Below are positions 43,293 through 50,762 of a DNA stretch of 64,000 bases, piece by piece. The position numbers and the translations under genes were made by a program. This stretch comes from Lutibaculum baratangense AMV1 (GTDB lineage Bacteria > Pseudomonadota > Alphaproteobacteria > Rhizobiales > Tepidamorphaceae). The stretch spans positions 62,001 to 126,000 of the forward strand of contig NZ_AWXZ01000007.1 in NCBI RefSeq assembly GCF_000496075.1. Direction: 5' to 3'. How positions within the stretch are numbered: the stretch's first letter is position 1; each line of letters starts with the position of its first letter. The notes beneath the pieces were generated by a model, which was given only the letters and a program-made list of their open reading frames with translations, did not search any database and was not told the origin of the DNA.

Positions 43293-44336
43293 TTAGCCGC
43301 CGAAGCGATCCATGTGCGCGCCGCCCTCGACATTCGCGCGGGTCTCTTCGCGCGCGTCGTCGGACAGCGGAATGAGGCCACGCTCCTCGAGATAGCCGCC
43401 GGGACCCATCGCGTCCTCGGACACGTACTCCGCGACGAACTCCTCGAGGCCGGGAATGACGCCGCGGTGAGCGTTCTTCACGTAGAAGAAGAGCGGTCGG
43501 GAAACCGTGTAGGAACCGTCGCTGATCGTCTCCTCGCTCGGGGCGACACCCTCGATGGAGACGGCCTTCAGCGTGTCCTGGTTCTCGTAGAGGAACGAGT
43601 AGCCGAAGATTCCGAGCGCGTTCGCGTCAGACTGCAGGCGCTGCACGATCAGGTTGTCGTTCTCGCCGGCCTCGATGAAGGGGCCGTCCTGGCGCATGCG
43701 CTGGCAGACTTCCTTCTTGCGGTCGCCTTCCAGGGCCTCGATGGCCTCAAACGTCTCGCAGCCCTCGACCATCACGAGTTCAACGAACGCATCGCGGGTG
43801 CCGGAGGTCGGAGGGGGGCCGAAGACCGTGATCTGGGTGTCGGGCAGGGAGTCGTCGATCTCGCTCCAGCGCGTGTAGGGGTTGGCGACGACCTCGCCGT
43901 CCACCTCGACCTCGGCGGCTAGCGCCTGGAAGATCTGGGCCTTGGTCATATCGAGGTCGGGGCCGCTCTGGGCGTGCGCGATGGAGAGGCCGTCAGAGCC
44001 GATCTGCACCTCGGTGATGCTGTCGACACCGTTTTCCATGCACTTCTGGAACTCGGACTCCTTCATGGCGCGCGACGCGCCGGTGATGTCCGGGGTCTGC
44101 GGGCCGACACCGTCGCAGAAGATCTGCATGCCGCCGCCCGTGCCGGTCGACTCGACCACCGGAGCCGGATTTCCGGTCATGTTGGCGAACTGCTCGGCCA
44201 CCGCCTGGGTGTACGGGAAGACGGTGGAGGAGCCGACGATGCGGATCTGGTTGCGTTCCTGCGCGGCGGCAGGATTGAGCGCGGCAGCCGCGGCCATGGC
44301 AATGGCCGAAACGCCGACGCAGGTGAACGTCTTCAC
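43293..44336 (-). CDS. pstS: Phosphate ABC transporter substrate-binding protein PstS
   Basis: A periplasmic phosphate receptor with a signal peptide (hydrophobic core then LNPAAAQ) and the PstS domain: IRIVGSSTVFPYTQAVAEQF, TGGGMQIFCDG, ITGASRAMKESEF and a C-terminal GPGGYLEERGLIPL. I choose the GTG at 44336 (347 residues), because GGGAGAG lies 5 bases upstream and the signal peptide begins VKTFTC; an in-frame ATG at 44363 adds 9 residues. Expression should be PhoB-controlled through the Pho box at 44463-44491. Confidence 0.94.
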   Translation of the reverse strand: MKTFTCVGVSAIAMAAAAALNPAAAQERNQIRIVGSSTVFPYTQAVAEQFANMTGNPAPVVESTGTGGGMQIFCDGVGPQTPDITGASRAMKESEFQKCMENGVDSITEVQIGSDGLSIAHAQSGPDLDMTKAQIFQALAAEVEVDGEVVANPYTRWSEIDDSLPDTQITVFGPPPTSGTRDAFVELVMVEGCETFEAIEALEGDRKKEVCQRMRQDGPFIEAGENDNLIVQRLQSDANALGIFGYSFLYENQDTLKAVSIEGVAPSEETISDGSYTVSRPLFFYVKNAHRGVIPGLEEFVAEYVSEDAMGPGGYLEERGLIPLSDDAREETRANVEGGAHMDRFGG

Positions 44337-44457
44337 GATGACTCTCCCTGTCCGATGGGACATTTCTTGTTCAGACCGGAAACCGAGGTCCCGGTGACCT
44401 GTGCGAAACCGCACCGCCAGGTGCGGACGCGGCGGACACTAGGCTGCTCCCACTATG

Positions 44458-44491
44458 TTTGTATGACTTGAGAATGACGGTTTCACGACAG
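44458..44491 (-). promoter_or_regulatory. Pho box and -10 element of the pstS promoter
   Basis: Read on the minus strand, three heptamers CTGTCGT, CCGTCAT and AAGTCAT occur with an exact 11-base period, separated by GAAA and TCTC. The first two form a classical PhoB site; TACAAA (44463-44458) begins 10 bases after them, the usual Pho-promoter distance for a -10 hexamer. The box starts about 155 bases before the pstS start codon. Confidence 0.85.
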
Positions 44492-44582
44492 TCCAAGCAT
44501 CTGAAAACACGAGCGTATTCCCCCAAGGCCCCGGCCGCGGGGCTGCAGGGGAGGACAGTCGGCACTCGCCGCTCCCGATCCT

Positions 44583-45953
44583 TCAGCCGTGCGATGGCTC
44601 GGCGCTCAACGTCACCCTCAGGCCCGGCCCGCGGTTCTCGATGGTCAGGCTCCAGCCGGTCCGGCCGAGGGCGAGCTGAGCGATCGAAAGCCCCAGCCCG
44701 CTTCCCGAAGCGGCCTTCCGGCGGCCGCGAAAGAAGCGCTCGGTGGCCCGCCCGATCTCGGCCGGATCCATGCCGGGCCCCTCGTCCTCGATCACGACCG
44801 CGGCGCAGCCCTCCGTCTGCCGGAGGGAGCACAGGACCGTGCCGCCCAGGGGCGAGTGCAGGACCGCGTTCTCCAGAACGTTGCGCAGGGCCAATGTGAA
44901 GAAGAACGGTTCGACCTCGGCTCGCCCGGCCGCTCGCCCGGCCTCGTCGTCGGCCGCGATCGCGATGGCGACGCCCTGCTGCGCGGCCTTGGCGGCGAGT
45001 TCCTCGACCGTCTGCCGGGTCAGCGCGGCGAGGTCGCACGCCTCCACCTGCCGGGGCGGCTCGGCCGCCTCCACCGAGGCCAGGTCCAGAAGCTGCCGCA
45101 CGAGGCGCCCGGTCCTGTCGACGCCGTGGACGATCTGGGCGAGAGCGGCGGACTGCACCGTCCGGTCGTCGCTTGCGAGGGCGATCTGGGCCTGCGTCTT
45201 GAGGCCGGCGAGAGGCGTCTTCAGTTCATGCGCGGCGAAGGTCGTGAAGTCCCGCTCCCTCTGGCGGGCCGCCTCGACCCGCCGGAACAGCCCGTTCAGG
45301 GCCTCGAGGGGCGGAATCAGTTCCGTGGGGGAGCCCGCGTGGTCGAGCGGGCGAAGATCCTCCGCCCTCCGCTGTCGGAGCGACCGCGCGAGATCCCGGA
45401 GCGGGAGAAGGCCCTGGCGGACGCTCAGCCAGATCAGCAGAGCCATCACCGGCACGAGCAGGGCCGCGGGAAGCAGCAGGCCCTTGATCATGTCGGCGAC
45501 GAGCCGGTCGCGGACGGCGACGCTGTCGCCCACGAGGACGCGGACCCCCAGCGCCTCGTTCGCGATCGCATAGACGCGCCACCGTTCGCCGTCGACGACC
45601 GTTTCGGAGAAGCCGTCGCTCGCGGGCGAGAGTTCGCCGGCAGGAGCGCCCTCCGACCGGCTCACCAGGTCTCCGGAAAGGGACCAGATCTGGCAGGAAA
45701 GCTGGCGGGCATACGACACACCGCTGCCGAAGCCTGCGGGCAGCTCCGTCGCTTCGGAAGCAGCGACCGCCACCTCGATGCGGTTGTCGGTGAGGAGCGA
45801 GTTCACCATTCCCGCGGCCTCTCTCAGGCGTGCATCGAGCACCTGCTCGATCTGTGCCTGGGTGCTCCAGTAGATCCAGGCGATCGCGCAGAGCCAGACA
45901 GCCCCCGTGCTGACGAGGAGTATCGCGACCAGCCGACCTCGCATCGATCTCAT
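44583..45953 (-). CDS. Sensor histidine kinase (QseC/PmrB/TctE type)
   Basis: A 456-residue inner-membrane kinase: membrane helix (about residues 9-30), periplasmic 2CSK_N-like region with a lone Cys in LSCQIW, second helix (about 160-185), HAMP, the HisKA box FAAHELKTPLAGLKTQ (His near residue 238), and the ATPase boxes NVLENAVLHS, DEGPGMDP and GSGLGLSIAQ. It lacks the PAS domain expected of PhoR. Its ATG overlaps the regulator's stop (ATGA). The frame is open upstream through the regulator gene, but the domain start fixes 45953. Confidence 0.92.
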   Translation of the reverse strand: MRSMRGRLVAILLVSTGAVWLCAIAWIYWSTQAQIEQVLDARLREAAGMVNSLLTDNRIEVAVAASEATELPAGFGSGVSYARQLSCQIWSLSGDLVSRSEGAPAGELSPASDGFSETVVDGERWRVYAIANEALGVRVLVGDSVAVRDRLVADMIKGLLLPAALLVPVMALLIWLSVRQGLLPLRDLARSLRQRRAEDLRPLDHAGSPTELIPPLEALNGLFRRVEAARQRERDFTTFAAHELKTPLAGLKTQAQIALASDDRTVQSAALAQIVHGVDRTGRLVRQLLDLASVEAAEPPRQVEACDLAALTRQTVEELAAKAAQQGVAIAIAADDEAGRAAGRAEVEPFFFTLALRNVLENAVLHSPLGGTVLCSLRQTEGCAAVVIEDEGPGMDPAEIGRATERFFRGRRKAASGSGLGLSIAQLALGRTGWSLTIENRGPGLRVTLSAEPSHG

Positions 45954-46615
45954 GGCCGCTCTCCCGCCAGCCGGTAGCCGACGCCACGGACCGTCTCGAT
46001 GAGGCCCGGTCCGAGTTTCGCCCGGAGATGGTGGATGTGGACCTCGATGGCGTTGCTCTCGATCTCCTCCTGCCAGCCGTAGAGCGCCTGCTCGAGCGAC
46101 GCCCGCGTGGCGACGCTGCCGGGATGTTCCATCAGCATGCGCAGCACCGCGAATTCCCGTCGGGTGAGCGGGACCGGCTTCCCATCCCGCGTCAGGGAGA
46201 GGCTGGCGGGGTCGAGGGAGAGACCTCGCCACTTGAGGAGACCGGTCGCCCTTCCATTGCCGCGCCGGACGACCGCGCGGATGCGGGCGGAGAGCTCGTC
46301 GAGGTCGAAGGGCTTGCCGAGATAGTCGTCGGCACCGGCGTCCAGCCCCACGATCCGGTCGGCCACCTGGTCGCGCGCCGTCAACAGGAGAACCGGCGTC
46401 GCATCCTTCCGGGCCCTCAGATCCGCCAGCACATCGAGCCCCGACCCGTCCGGCAGCATGAGGTCGAGCACGACCGCCGCGTAGCGCTCGGCCCTGAGCG
46501 CGGCACGCGCATCCTCGCAGCTGGAAACCGCATCGGCCGTCAGGCCCGCGAGGCCGAGGCCGACCTTCAGGCCGTCGAGCAGGATCGGGTCGTCCTCGAC
46601 GATGAGCACACGCAT
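45950..46615 (-). CDS. OmpR-family response regulator (QseB/PmrA type)
   Basis: A 221-residue regulator: receiver MRVLIVEDDPILLDGL with Asp 51 in VVLDLMLPDG, LLTARDQV and GKPFDLDEL, then a winged helix with LTRREFAVLRMLMEHPG and SNAIEVHIHHLRAKLG. The sequence is closest in pattern to QseB/PmrA/BasR proteins. The ATG at 46615 follows GGGAGGT. The PmrA-box-like element at 46669-46685 lies 54 bases upstream, between this gene and the divergent dsbD, so it can act on both. Confidence 0.92.
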   Translation of the reverse strand: MRVLIVEDDPILLDGLKVGLGLAGLTADAVSSCEDARAALRAERYAAVVLDLMLPDGSGLDVLADLRARKDATPVLLLTARDQVADRIVGLDAGADDYLGKPFDLDELSARIRAVVRRGNGRATGLLKWRGLSLDPASLSLTRDGKPVPLTRREFAVLRMLMEHPGSVATRASLEQALYGWQEEIESNAIEVHIHHLRAKLGPGLIETVRGVGYRLAGERP

Positions 46616-46668
46616 GTCCCGGCGACCTCCCCACTTCGTGATCACGGCCGCCCAGCTTGGCGACGCGC

Positions 46669-46685
46669 CTTAAGGCTGCCTTAAG
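46669..46685 (+). promoter_or_regulatory. PmrA-box-like operator between the response regulator and dsbD
   Basis: CTTAAG-GCTGC-CTTAAG is an exact direct repeat with an 11-base period, extended by one base as CCTTAAG in both copies. It equals the consensus of PmrA/BasR boxes. TTAA is rare in this GC-rich sequence, which makes a chance match unlikely. Because each half is palindromic it can be read in both directions. Confidence 0.7.
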
Positions 46686-46734
46686 CCGGCCGGTCGAAAC
46701 GGCCTGTGTCAGCCGATGGCAGCCGAACACCAGC

Positions 46735-48534
46735 ATGAGGGCGAGAGTGCGACTGGTCCCTGCAGTACTGATTTTCCTGGCGAGCCTCCTGCCACTGCAG
46801 GCCGCTCCCCTTCCAGCTGATGAGGCTTTCGCGCTGTCCGCGTCACGCGACGCCGATGGCCGGCTCCAGCTGCGCTGGGACATCGCCGAGGGATACTACC
46901 TCTATCGCGAGCACTTCCGGGTGACCGGCGCGAGGACGGGCGAGCCCGTTCCGTTCACGGCCACCGCGGGCGAGCGGAAGGAGGATCCGACCTTCGGGTC
47001 CGTGGAGGTCCATTACGGCGAGGCCGTGATCACCCTGTCAGAGACCCCGGCCCCTCCTCTCGAGGTGAGCTACCAGGGATGCGAAGAGGATGGGCTCTGC
47101 TACCGCCCGGAGACGCGCCGCGTCGACCCGGAGACGCTGACGATCACCGCTGCCTCGGGGGCCGGTGGTGCGCCATCCGGCTGGCGCGAGGGCGAAGCCG
47201 GCTCCTCTGCGTCCCTGACACCGTCGCCGGCCCCCGCTTCCGGCGACGCCGGCTTCGTCGCCGCGCTTCTCGCCGAGGGGGGACAGCTGTGGGTGATCGG
47301 CAGCTTCCTCGTCTTCGGGATCCTGCTGGCGGGGACGCCATGCGTCTTCCCGATGTATCCGATCGTGGCGGCAGCGCTCGGCCGCCAGGGCGAGCGCCTG
47401 ACGGTGTCCCGCGGCTTCTCGCTGTCCGCCGTCTACGTTCTCTTCCTCGCGCTGGCCTTCGGCCTGATCGGGGCCGTGGCGGGCCTCACCGGAGAGAACC
47501 TGCAGCTCGTCCTCCAGTCCTCCTTCATGCCCGGCGCCGTCGCCGCGATCTTCGTCGTCCTCGCCCTGTCGATGTTCGGCCTGTTCGAGTTGCGGTTGCC
47601 GGCGGCGTGGACCACGAGCATCGCCGGAGCGACCGCCGCCCGCGGCGGCTCATACCGGGGCATGGCCGTCCTCGGCTTCTCCTCCGCGCTCATCGTCGGC
47701 CCCTGCGTGACGGCGCCGCTCGCCGGCGCGCTCCTCTACGTCGCGCAGACGCAGGACTGGCGGCTCGGCGCCGCGGCGCTCTTCGCCCTCGGCATCGGCA
47801 AGGGCATCCCGCTCGTCATCCTGAGCACGTTCGGATCCGGCATCCTGCCGAAGGCGGGGCGGTGGATGGAGACCGTCAGCCGCCTGTTCGGGTTCGCTTT
47901 CCTTGGCAGCGCGATCTGGCTCGCCGCGCCGCTGCTGCCACCGGGCCTCGACCTCGCATTGTGGTCCGCCCTCCTCCTCGGTCTCGCGAGCTTCGCTCTC
48001 GCCGCATCGGCGGCCGCCGGCGGCATGGGCTTCGTCATCGGCCGGTCGCTTGCGGCTTCGGCCGGGCTCTACGCGCTGATCCTCGCGCTCGGAGCGGCTT
48101 CCGGCGGGACGGACCCGCTGCAGCCGCTCGCCCATGTCGCCCGCGCCGGCGATGCTCGCGGACCCGACGTCGCGTTCGGCGAGATCGGCGGCGAGGCAGA
48201 GCTGCAGGCGACGCTCGCGGACGGCTCGGCGGCGGGCCGGTCGACGCTTCTCTACTTCACCGCCGACTGGTGCGTCACCTGCCGCACGATCGAGCGCAGG
48301 GTCCTCCCGGTCGAGGCGGTCAGGACGGATCTCCGGCCGCTGCGCCTGCTGAAGGTCGATCTGAGCGAGATCACTCCCCGGAAGCAGGCCCTGATGGAGG
48401 CGCTCGGTGTCGTCGGGCCGCCGACGATGGTGTTCCTCGGGCCCGACCTGAGGGAGGTATCGGGCACGCGCCTCGTGGGCACGGTCAGTGCCGAGAGCCT
48501 CTCCGGCTCCGCCCGGCGTGCGGGAGGCGCCTGA
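46735..48534 (+). CDS. dsbD: Thiol:disulfide interchange protein DsbD
   Basis: DsbD carries electrons from cytoplasmic thioredoxin across the inner membrane to periplasmic thiol reductases. The 599-residue protein has a signal peptide (residues 1-25), an N-terminal alpha domain with the Cys pair YQGCEEDGLCYRP, eight membrane helices with buried cysteines in GTPCVFPMYPI and GPCVTAPLAGA, and a C-terminal thioredoxin domain with FTADWCVTCRTIE (CVTC near residue 513). The ATG at 46735 starts the signal peptide. It leads a four-gene operon and diverges from the two-component system. Confidence 0.93.
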   Translation: MRARVRLVPAVLIFLASLLPLQAAPLPADEAFALSASRDADGRLQLRWDIAEGYYLYREHFRVTGARTGEPVPFTATAGERKEDPTFGSVEVHYGEAVITLSETPAPPLEVSYQGCEEDGLCYRPETRRVDPETLTITAASGAGGAPSGWREGEAGSSASLTPSPAPASGDAGFVAALLAEGGQLWVIGSFLVFGILLAGTPCVFPMYPIVAAALGRQGERLTVSRGFSLSAVYVLFLALAFGLIGAVAGLTGENLQLVLQSSFMPGAVAAIFVVLALSMFGLFELRLPAAWTTSIAGATAARGGSYRGMAVLGFSSALIVGPCVTAPLAGALLYVAQTQDWRLGAAALFALGIGKGIPLVILSTFGSGILPKAGRWMETVSRLFGFAFLGSAIWLAAPLLPPGLDLALWSALLLGLASFALAASAAAGGMGFVIGRSLAASAGLYALILALGAASGGTDPLQPLAHVARAGDARGPDVAFGEIGGEAELQATLADGSAAGRSTLLYFTADWCVTCRTIERRVLPVEAVRTDLRPLRLLKVDLSEITPRKQALMEALGVVGPPTMVFLGPDLREVSGTRLVGTVSAESLSGSARRAGGA

Positions 48535-49361
48535 TGGGAGCGGTGACGCTGGGCCCGCTTGTCTTCGACGCCGAGAGACTGGCCGCGATGCTCGGGATCG
48601 GGACCTTCCTCGGCGTCGCTTCGGCGATGTCGTGGCGCCTGGGGCCGGAGCTGGCGACGTGGTCGTGGCGGGCGCTCCTGATCGGCCTCGTGGGCGCGCG
48701 CTTGGGGCACGTCCTCGTTCACTGGCCGAGTTTCGTACAGGAGCCGCTCCGGGCACTGGCGTTCTGGCAAGGAGGCTTCTTCGCCGGGCCCGGCCTCCTT
48801 CTCGCGGGGCTGACGCTCTTCGTCTTCCTGCCCTCGGCGCCGCTCCGCTGGTCGAGCGTCGCGCCGTTCGCCGCGGGCCTGCTCGTCTGGAGCATGGCGT
48901 GGCAGCTGACCGCCGCGGTCGACGCACGCGGGCTGCCCGATCAGTCGTTCGCCACGCTGCGAGGCGAATCCTACCGCTTCGATGCGTCGGGGCCCCCGCT
49001 CGTCGTCAACCTCTGGGCCTCCTGGTGTCCCCCGTGCAGACGAGAGATGCCGATGATGGCAGAGGTCGCCGCTTCGGCCCCGCACGCCCGCTTCGTCTTC
49101 GCCAACCAGGGGGAGAGCCGCGACAAGGTGGCGGGCTTTCTCTCGGCCGAGCGCCTCGAAATGGACACTGTGCTCATCGACACGCTCGGCCAAATCTCGT
49201 TCCACTACGAGACCCCCGGCCTGCCGGCCACCCTCTTCATCAATCCCGACGGAACGCTGCGTGACGTCCATCTGGGCGAGATCTCGCGTGAGGTCCTCGT
49301 CGAGAAGATCGCTCGAATCGCGGTTCCACGAGAAGGAGTTCCAATTGCCGACGTCGAATAA
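48534..49361 (+). CDS. Fusion of an Lgt-like membrane domain with a TlpA/ResA-type thioredoxin
   Basis: A 275-residue protein. Residues 1-140 hold about four membrane helices whose order (GPLVFDAERL, LIGLVGARLGHVL, LAFWQGGFFAGPGLLLAG) resembles prolipoprotein diacylglyceryl transferase, but the catalytic His of the HGG motif and the Arg/Asn/Glu of the family's GR-GNF-NGE region are absent. Residues 145-275 are a periplasmic thioredoxin with WASWCPPCRREMP (Cys near 165 and 168) and cis-Pro in GLPATLFINPDG, as in TlpA/ResA reductases. The start overlaps the dsbD stop by one base, so it is the likely electron acceptor of DsbD. Confidence 0.82.
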   Translation: MGAVTLGPLVFDAERLAAMLGIGTFLGVASAMSWRLGPELATWSWRALLIGLVGARLGHVLVHWPSFVQEPLRALAFWQGGFFAGPGLLLAGLTLFVFLPSAPLRWSSVAPFAAGLLVWSMAWQLTAAVDARGLPDQSFATLRGESYRFDASGPPLVVNLWASWCPPCRREMPMMAEVAASAPHARFVFANQGESRDKVAGFLSAERLEMDTVLIDTLGQISFHYETPGLPATLFINPDGTLRDVHLGEISREVLVEKIARIAVPREGVPIADVE

Positions 49362-50055
49362 CCGCTTCCCGAGGCCACGTCTCCGCGGGCTGGGGATCGT
49401 CTCCTGTTTCGCCCTCGCCCTCGCCGGCTGCACCACCACGCAGTCGACCGCACCCGTCGCGCCCGTGAGGCCGGCGGTCGATCCGGGCTACGTGCAGATG
49501 TACGCGGCCATCCAGGATGGCGACTGGCATATTCCGGCCGTCGACGTCAGCGAGATCGACCCGCGCTTTCTGCGACAGTTGGTCGACTATGACACCGACG
49601 AGCCCGTCGGAACGATCGTGGTCGATCCCTATGCCCGCTTCCTCTACCTGGTCATGGAGAACGGGAAGGCCATGCGCTACGGGATCGGTGTGGCGAAGGC
49701 CGGCCTCGAGTTCCAGGGTAGTGCGACGATCGACCGAAAGGCGCAGTGGCCGGGCTGGACGCCGACCCAGAACATGATCGCCCGAGAGCCCGAACGATAT
49801 GGCCCGCTCGCCGGCGGCATGGAGGGCGGCATCGAGAACCCCCTCGGCGCCCGCGCGCTCTATCTCTACAAGAACGGCAGGGACACGCTCTACCGTCTGC
49901 ACGGCACGACCGAGCCGTGGTCGATAGGCAAGCGCGTCTCCTCCGGCTGCATCCGCCTCTTCAACCAGGACATCATAGACCTGCACAAGCGCGTGCCGAC
50001 GGGATCGCGGGTCGTTGTGCTGGACCAGTCGCAATCCGGAAAAGGAGAAGTGTGA
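49345..50055 (+). CDS. L,D-transpeptidase (YkuD) lipoprotein
   Basis: A 236-residue exported enzyme that makes 3-3 peptidoglycan cross-links or attaches proteins to peptidoglycan. It has a lipobox LALAGC near residue 28 and the YkuD domain from about residue 90: GTIVVDPYARFLYLV, YRLHGTTEPWSIG and the catalytic SSGCIRLFNQD (Cys 202). Translation starts at TTG 49345, with AAGGAG upstream, inside the last 17 bases of the preceding gene; no ATG/GTG fits. It lies between two thioredoxin-fold genes, which suggests that its catalytic Cys is kept reduced by them. Confidence 0.88.
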   Translation: MPTSNNRFPRPRLRGLGIVSCFALALAGCTTTQSTAPVAPVRPAVDPGYVQMYAAIQDGDWHIPAVDVSEIDPRFLRQLVDYDTDEPVGTIVVDPYARFLYLVMENGKAMRYGIGVAKAGLEFQGSATIDRKAQWPGWTPTQNMIAREPERYGPLAGGMEGGIENPLGARALYLYKNGRDTLYRLHGTTEPWSIGKRVSSGCIRLFNQDIIDLHKRVPTGSRVVVLDQSQSGKGEV

Positions 50056-50056
50056 G

Positions 50057-50668
50057 ATGATCGACCGCCGCCAACTTCTGAGGCTCTCTGCCGTGGGGTC
50101 GGGCCTGCTCGTCCTGCCCTCGGCGCTCGCATTCGCCCAGACGGGGCTCACCGTCGAGGCGGTGCTCTATGACCCCGAGGCTCCGGTGCTCGGTAACCCC
50201 GACGGAGACGTTACGGTGGTCGAGTACTTCGACTACCAGTGCCCCTACTGCAAGAAGGGGCATCCGGGCGTGATGGAGGCGGTGCGGAAGGACGGCAACG
50301 TCCGCCTCGTGAAGAAGGACTGGCCGATCTTCGGAGACGTTTCGGTTCGCGCCGCACGGCTCGTCCTCGCCGCAGGCGCCTCCGGACGGTACGAACAGGC
50401 ACTCGAGAGCCTCATGGCGACCGAGGGCAAGCTCGCCGATGCCCAGGTGGATGCGACCCTTCAGGGGGCGGGCTTCACGGTGGCGAGGCTCGAGGAAGCC
50501 TACCGCGCACATGCCGGGAGGATCGACCGGCTGCTCGCCCGCAACGGCGGCCAGGCCGACGCCTTCGGCTTCCGGGGCACGCCTTCCTTCGTCGTCCAGA
50601 CGACGCTCTATCCCGGTGTCATGGGCGAGGCCGACCTGACGGAAGCCATCGCGGCGGCCCGGAGCTGA
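50057..50668 (+). CDS. DsbA-family thiol protein with CPYC active site (DsbG/ScsC-like)
   Basis: A 203-residue periplasmic thioredoxin-fold protein. The N terminus (DRRQLLRLSAVGSGLLVLP) is a Sec/Tat-like signal, then EAPVLGNPDGDVTVVEYFDY precedes the active site CPYC (Cys 62 and 65); the cis-Pro loop is RGTPSFVV. CPYC is the motif of DsbG and ScsC rather than DsbA (CPHC). A dimerisation domain is absent, so it is probably monomeric. It starts directly after the L,D-transpeptidase stop and ends the operon before a long hairpin terminator. Confidence 0.88.
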   Translation: MIDRRQLLRLSAVGSGLLVLPSALAFAQTGLTVEAVLYDPEAPVLGNPDGDVTVVEYFDYQCPYCKKGHPGVMEAVRKDGNVRLVKKDWPIFGDVSVRAARLVLAAGASGRYEQALESLMATEGKLADAQVDATLQGAGFTVARLEEAYRAHAGRIDRLLARNGGQADAFGFRGTPSFVVQTTLYPGVMGEADLTEAIAAARS

Positions 50669-50677
50669 GTCGGTCAT

Positions 50678-50746
50678 GGCCCCCTCATCCGGCCGACCTT
50701 GCAGGTCGCCGGATGAGGGGGCCGCCCGGCCGCGAGGAGGCCGGGC
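50678..50746. terminator. Double-hairpin bidirectional terminator
   Basis: A 20-bp stem (50678-50698 with 50704-50723, one bulged C, loop TTGCA; core arms GGCCCCCTCATCCGG and CCGGATGAGGGGGCC) is followed by a second 8-bp stem GCCCGGCC / GGCCGGGC (50724-50731 / 50739-50746). It sits between the convergent redox operon and DUF302 gene. There is no U-run, so it may act as a barrier or mRNA-end stabiliser. Confidence 0.65.
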
Positions 50747-50762
50747 TCTGCGCCCATGGCCG

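Noticed and set aside
44583-45953. Assignment of the kinase as PhoR because of adjacency to pstS
   Set aside because: It has a 2CSK_N-like periplasmic sensor and no PAS domain, and is coupled to its own QseB/PmrA-like regulator.
45954-46883. N-terminal extension of the histidine kinase frame to 766 residues
   Set aside because: The extension overlaps the response-regulator gene out of frame and is low-complexity; the kinase starts at 45953 in an ATGA overlap.
48534-49000. Active prolipoprotein diacylglyceryl transferase
   Set aside because: The region resembles Lgt in helix order, but the key catalytic residues are missing and it is fused to a thioredoxin domain.
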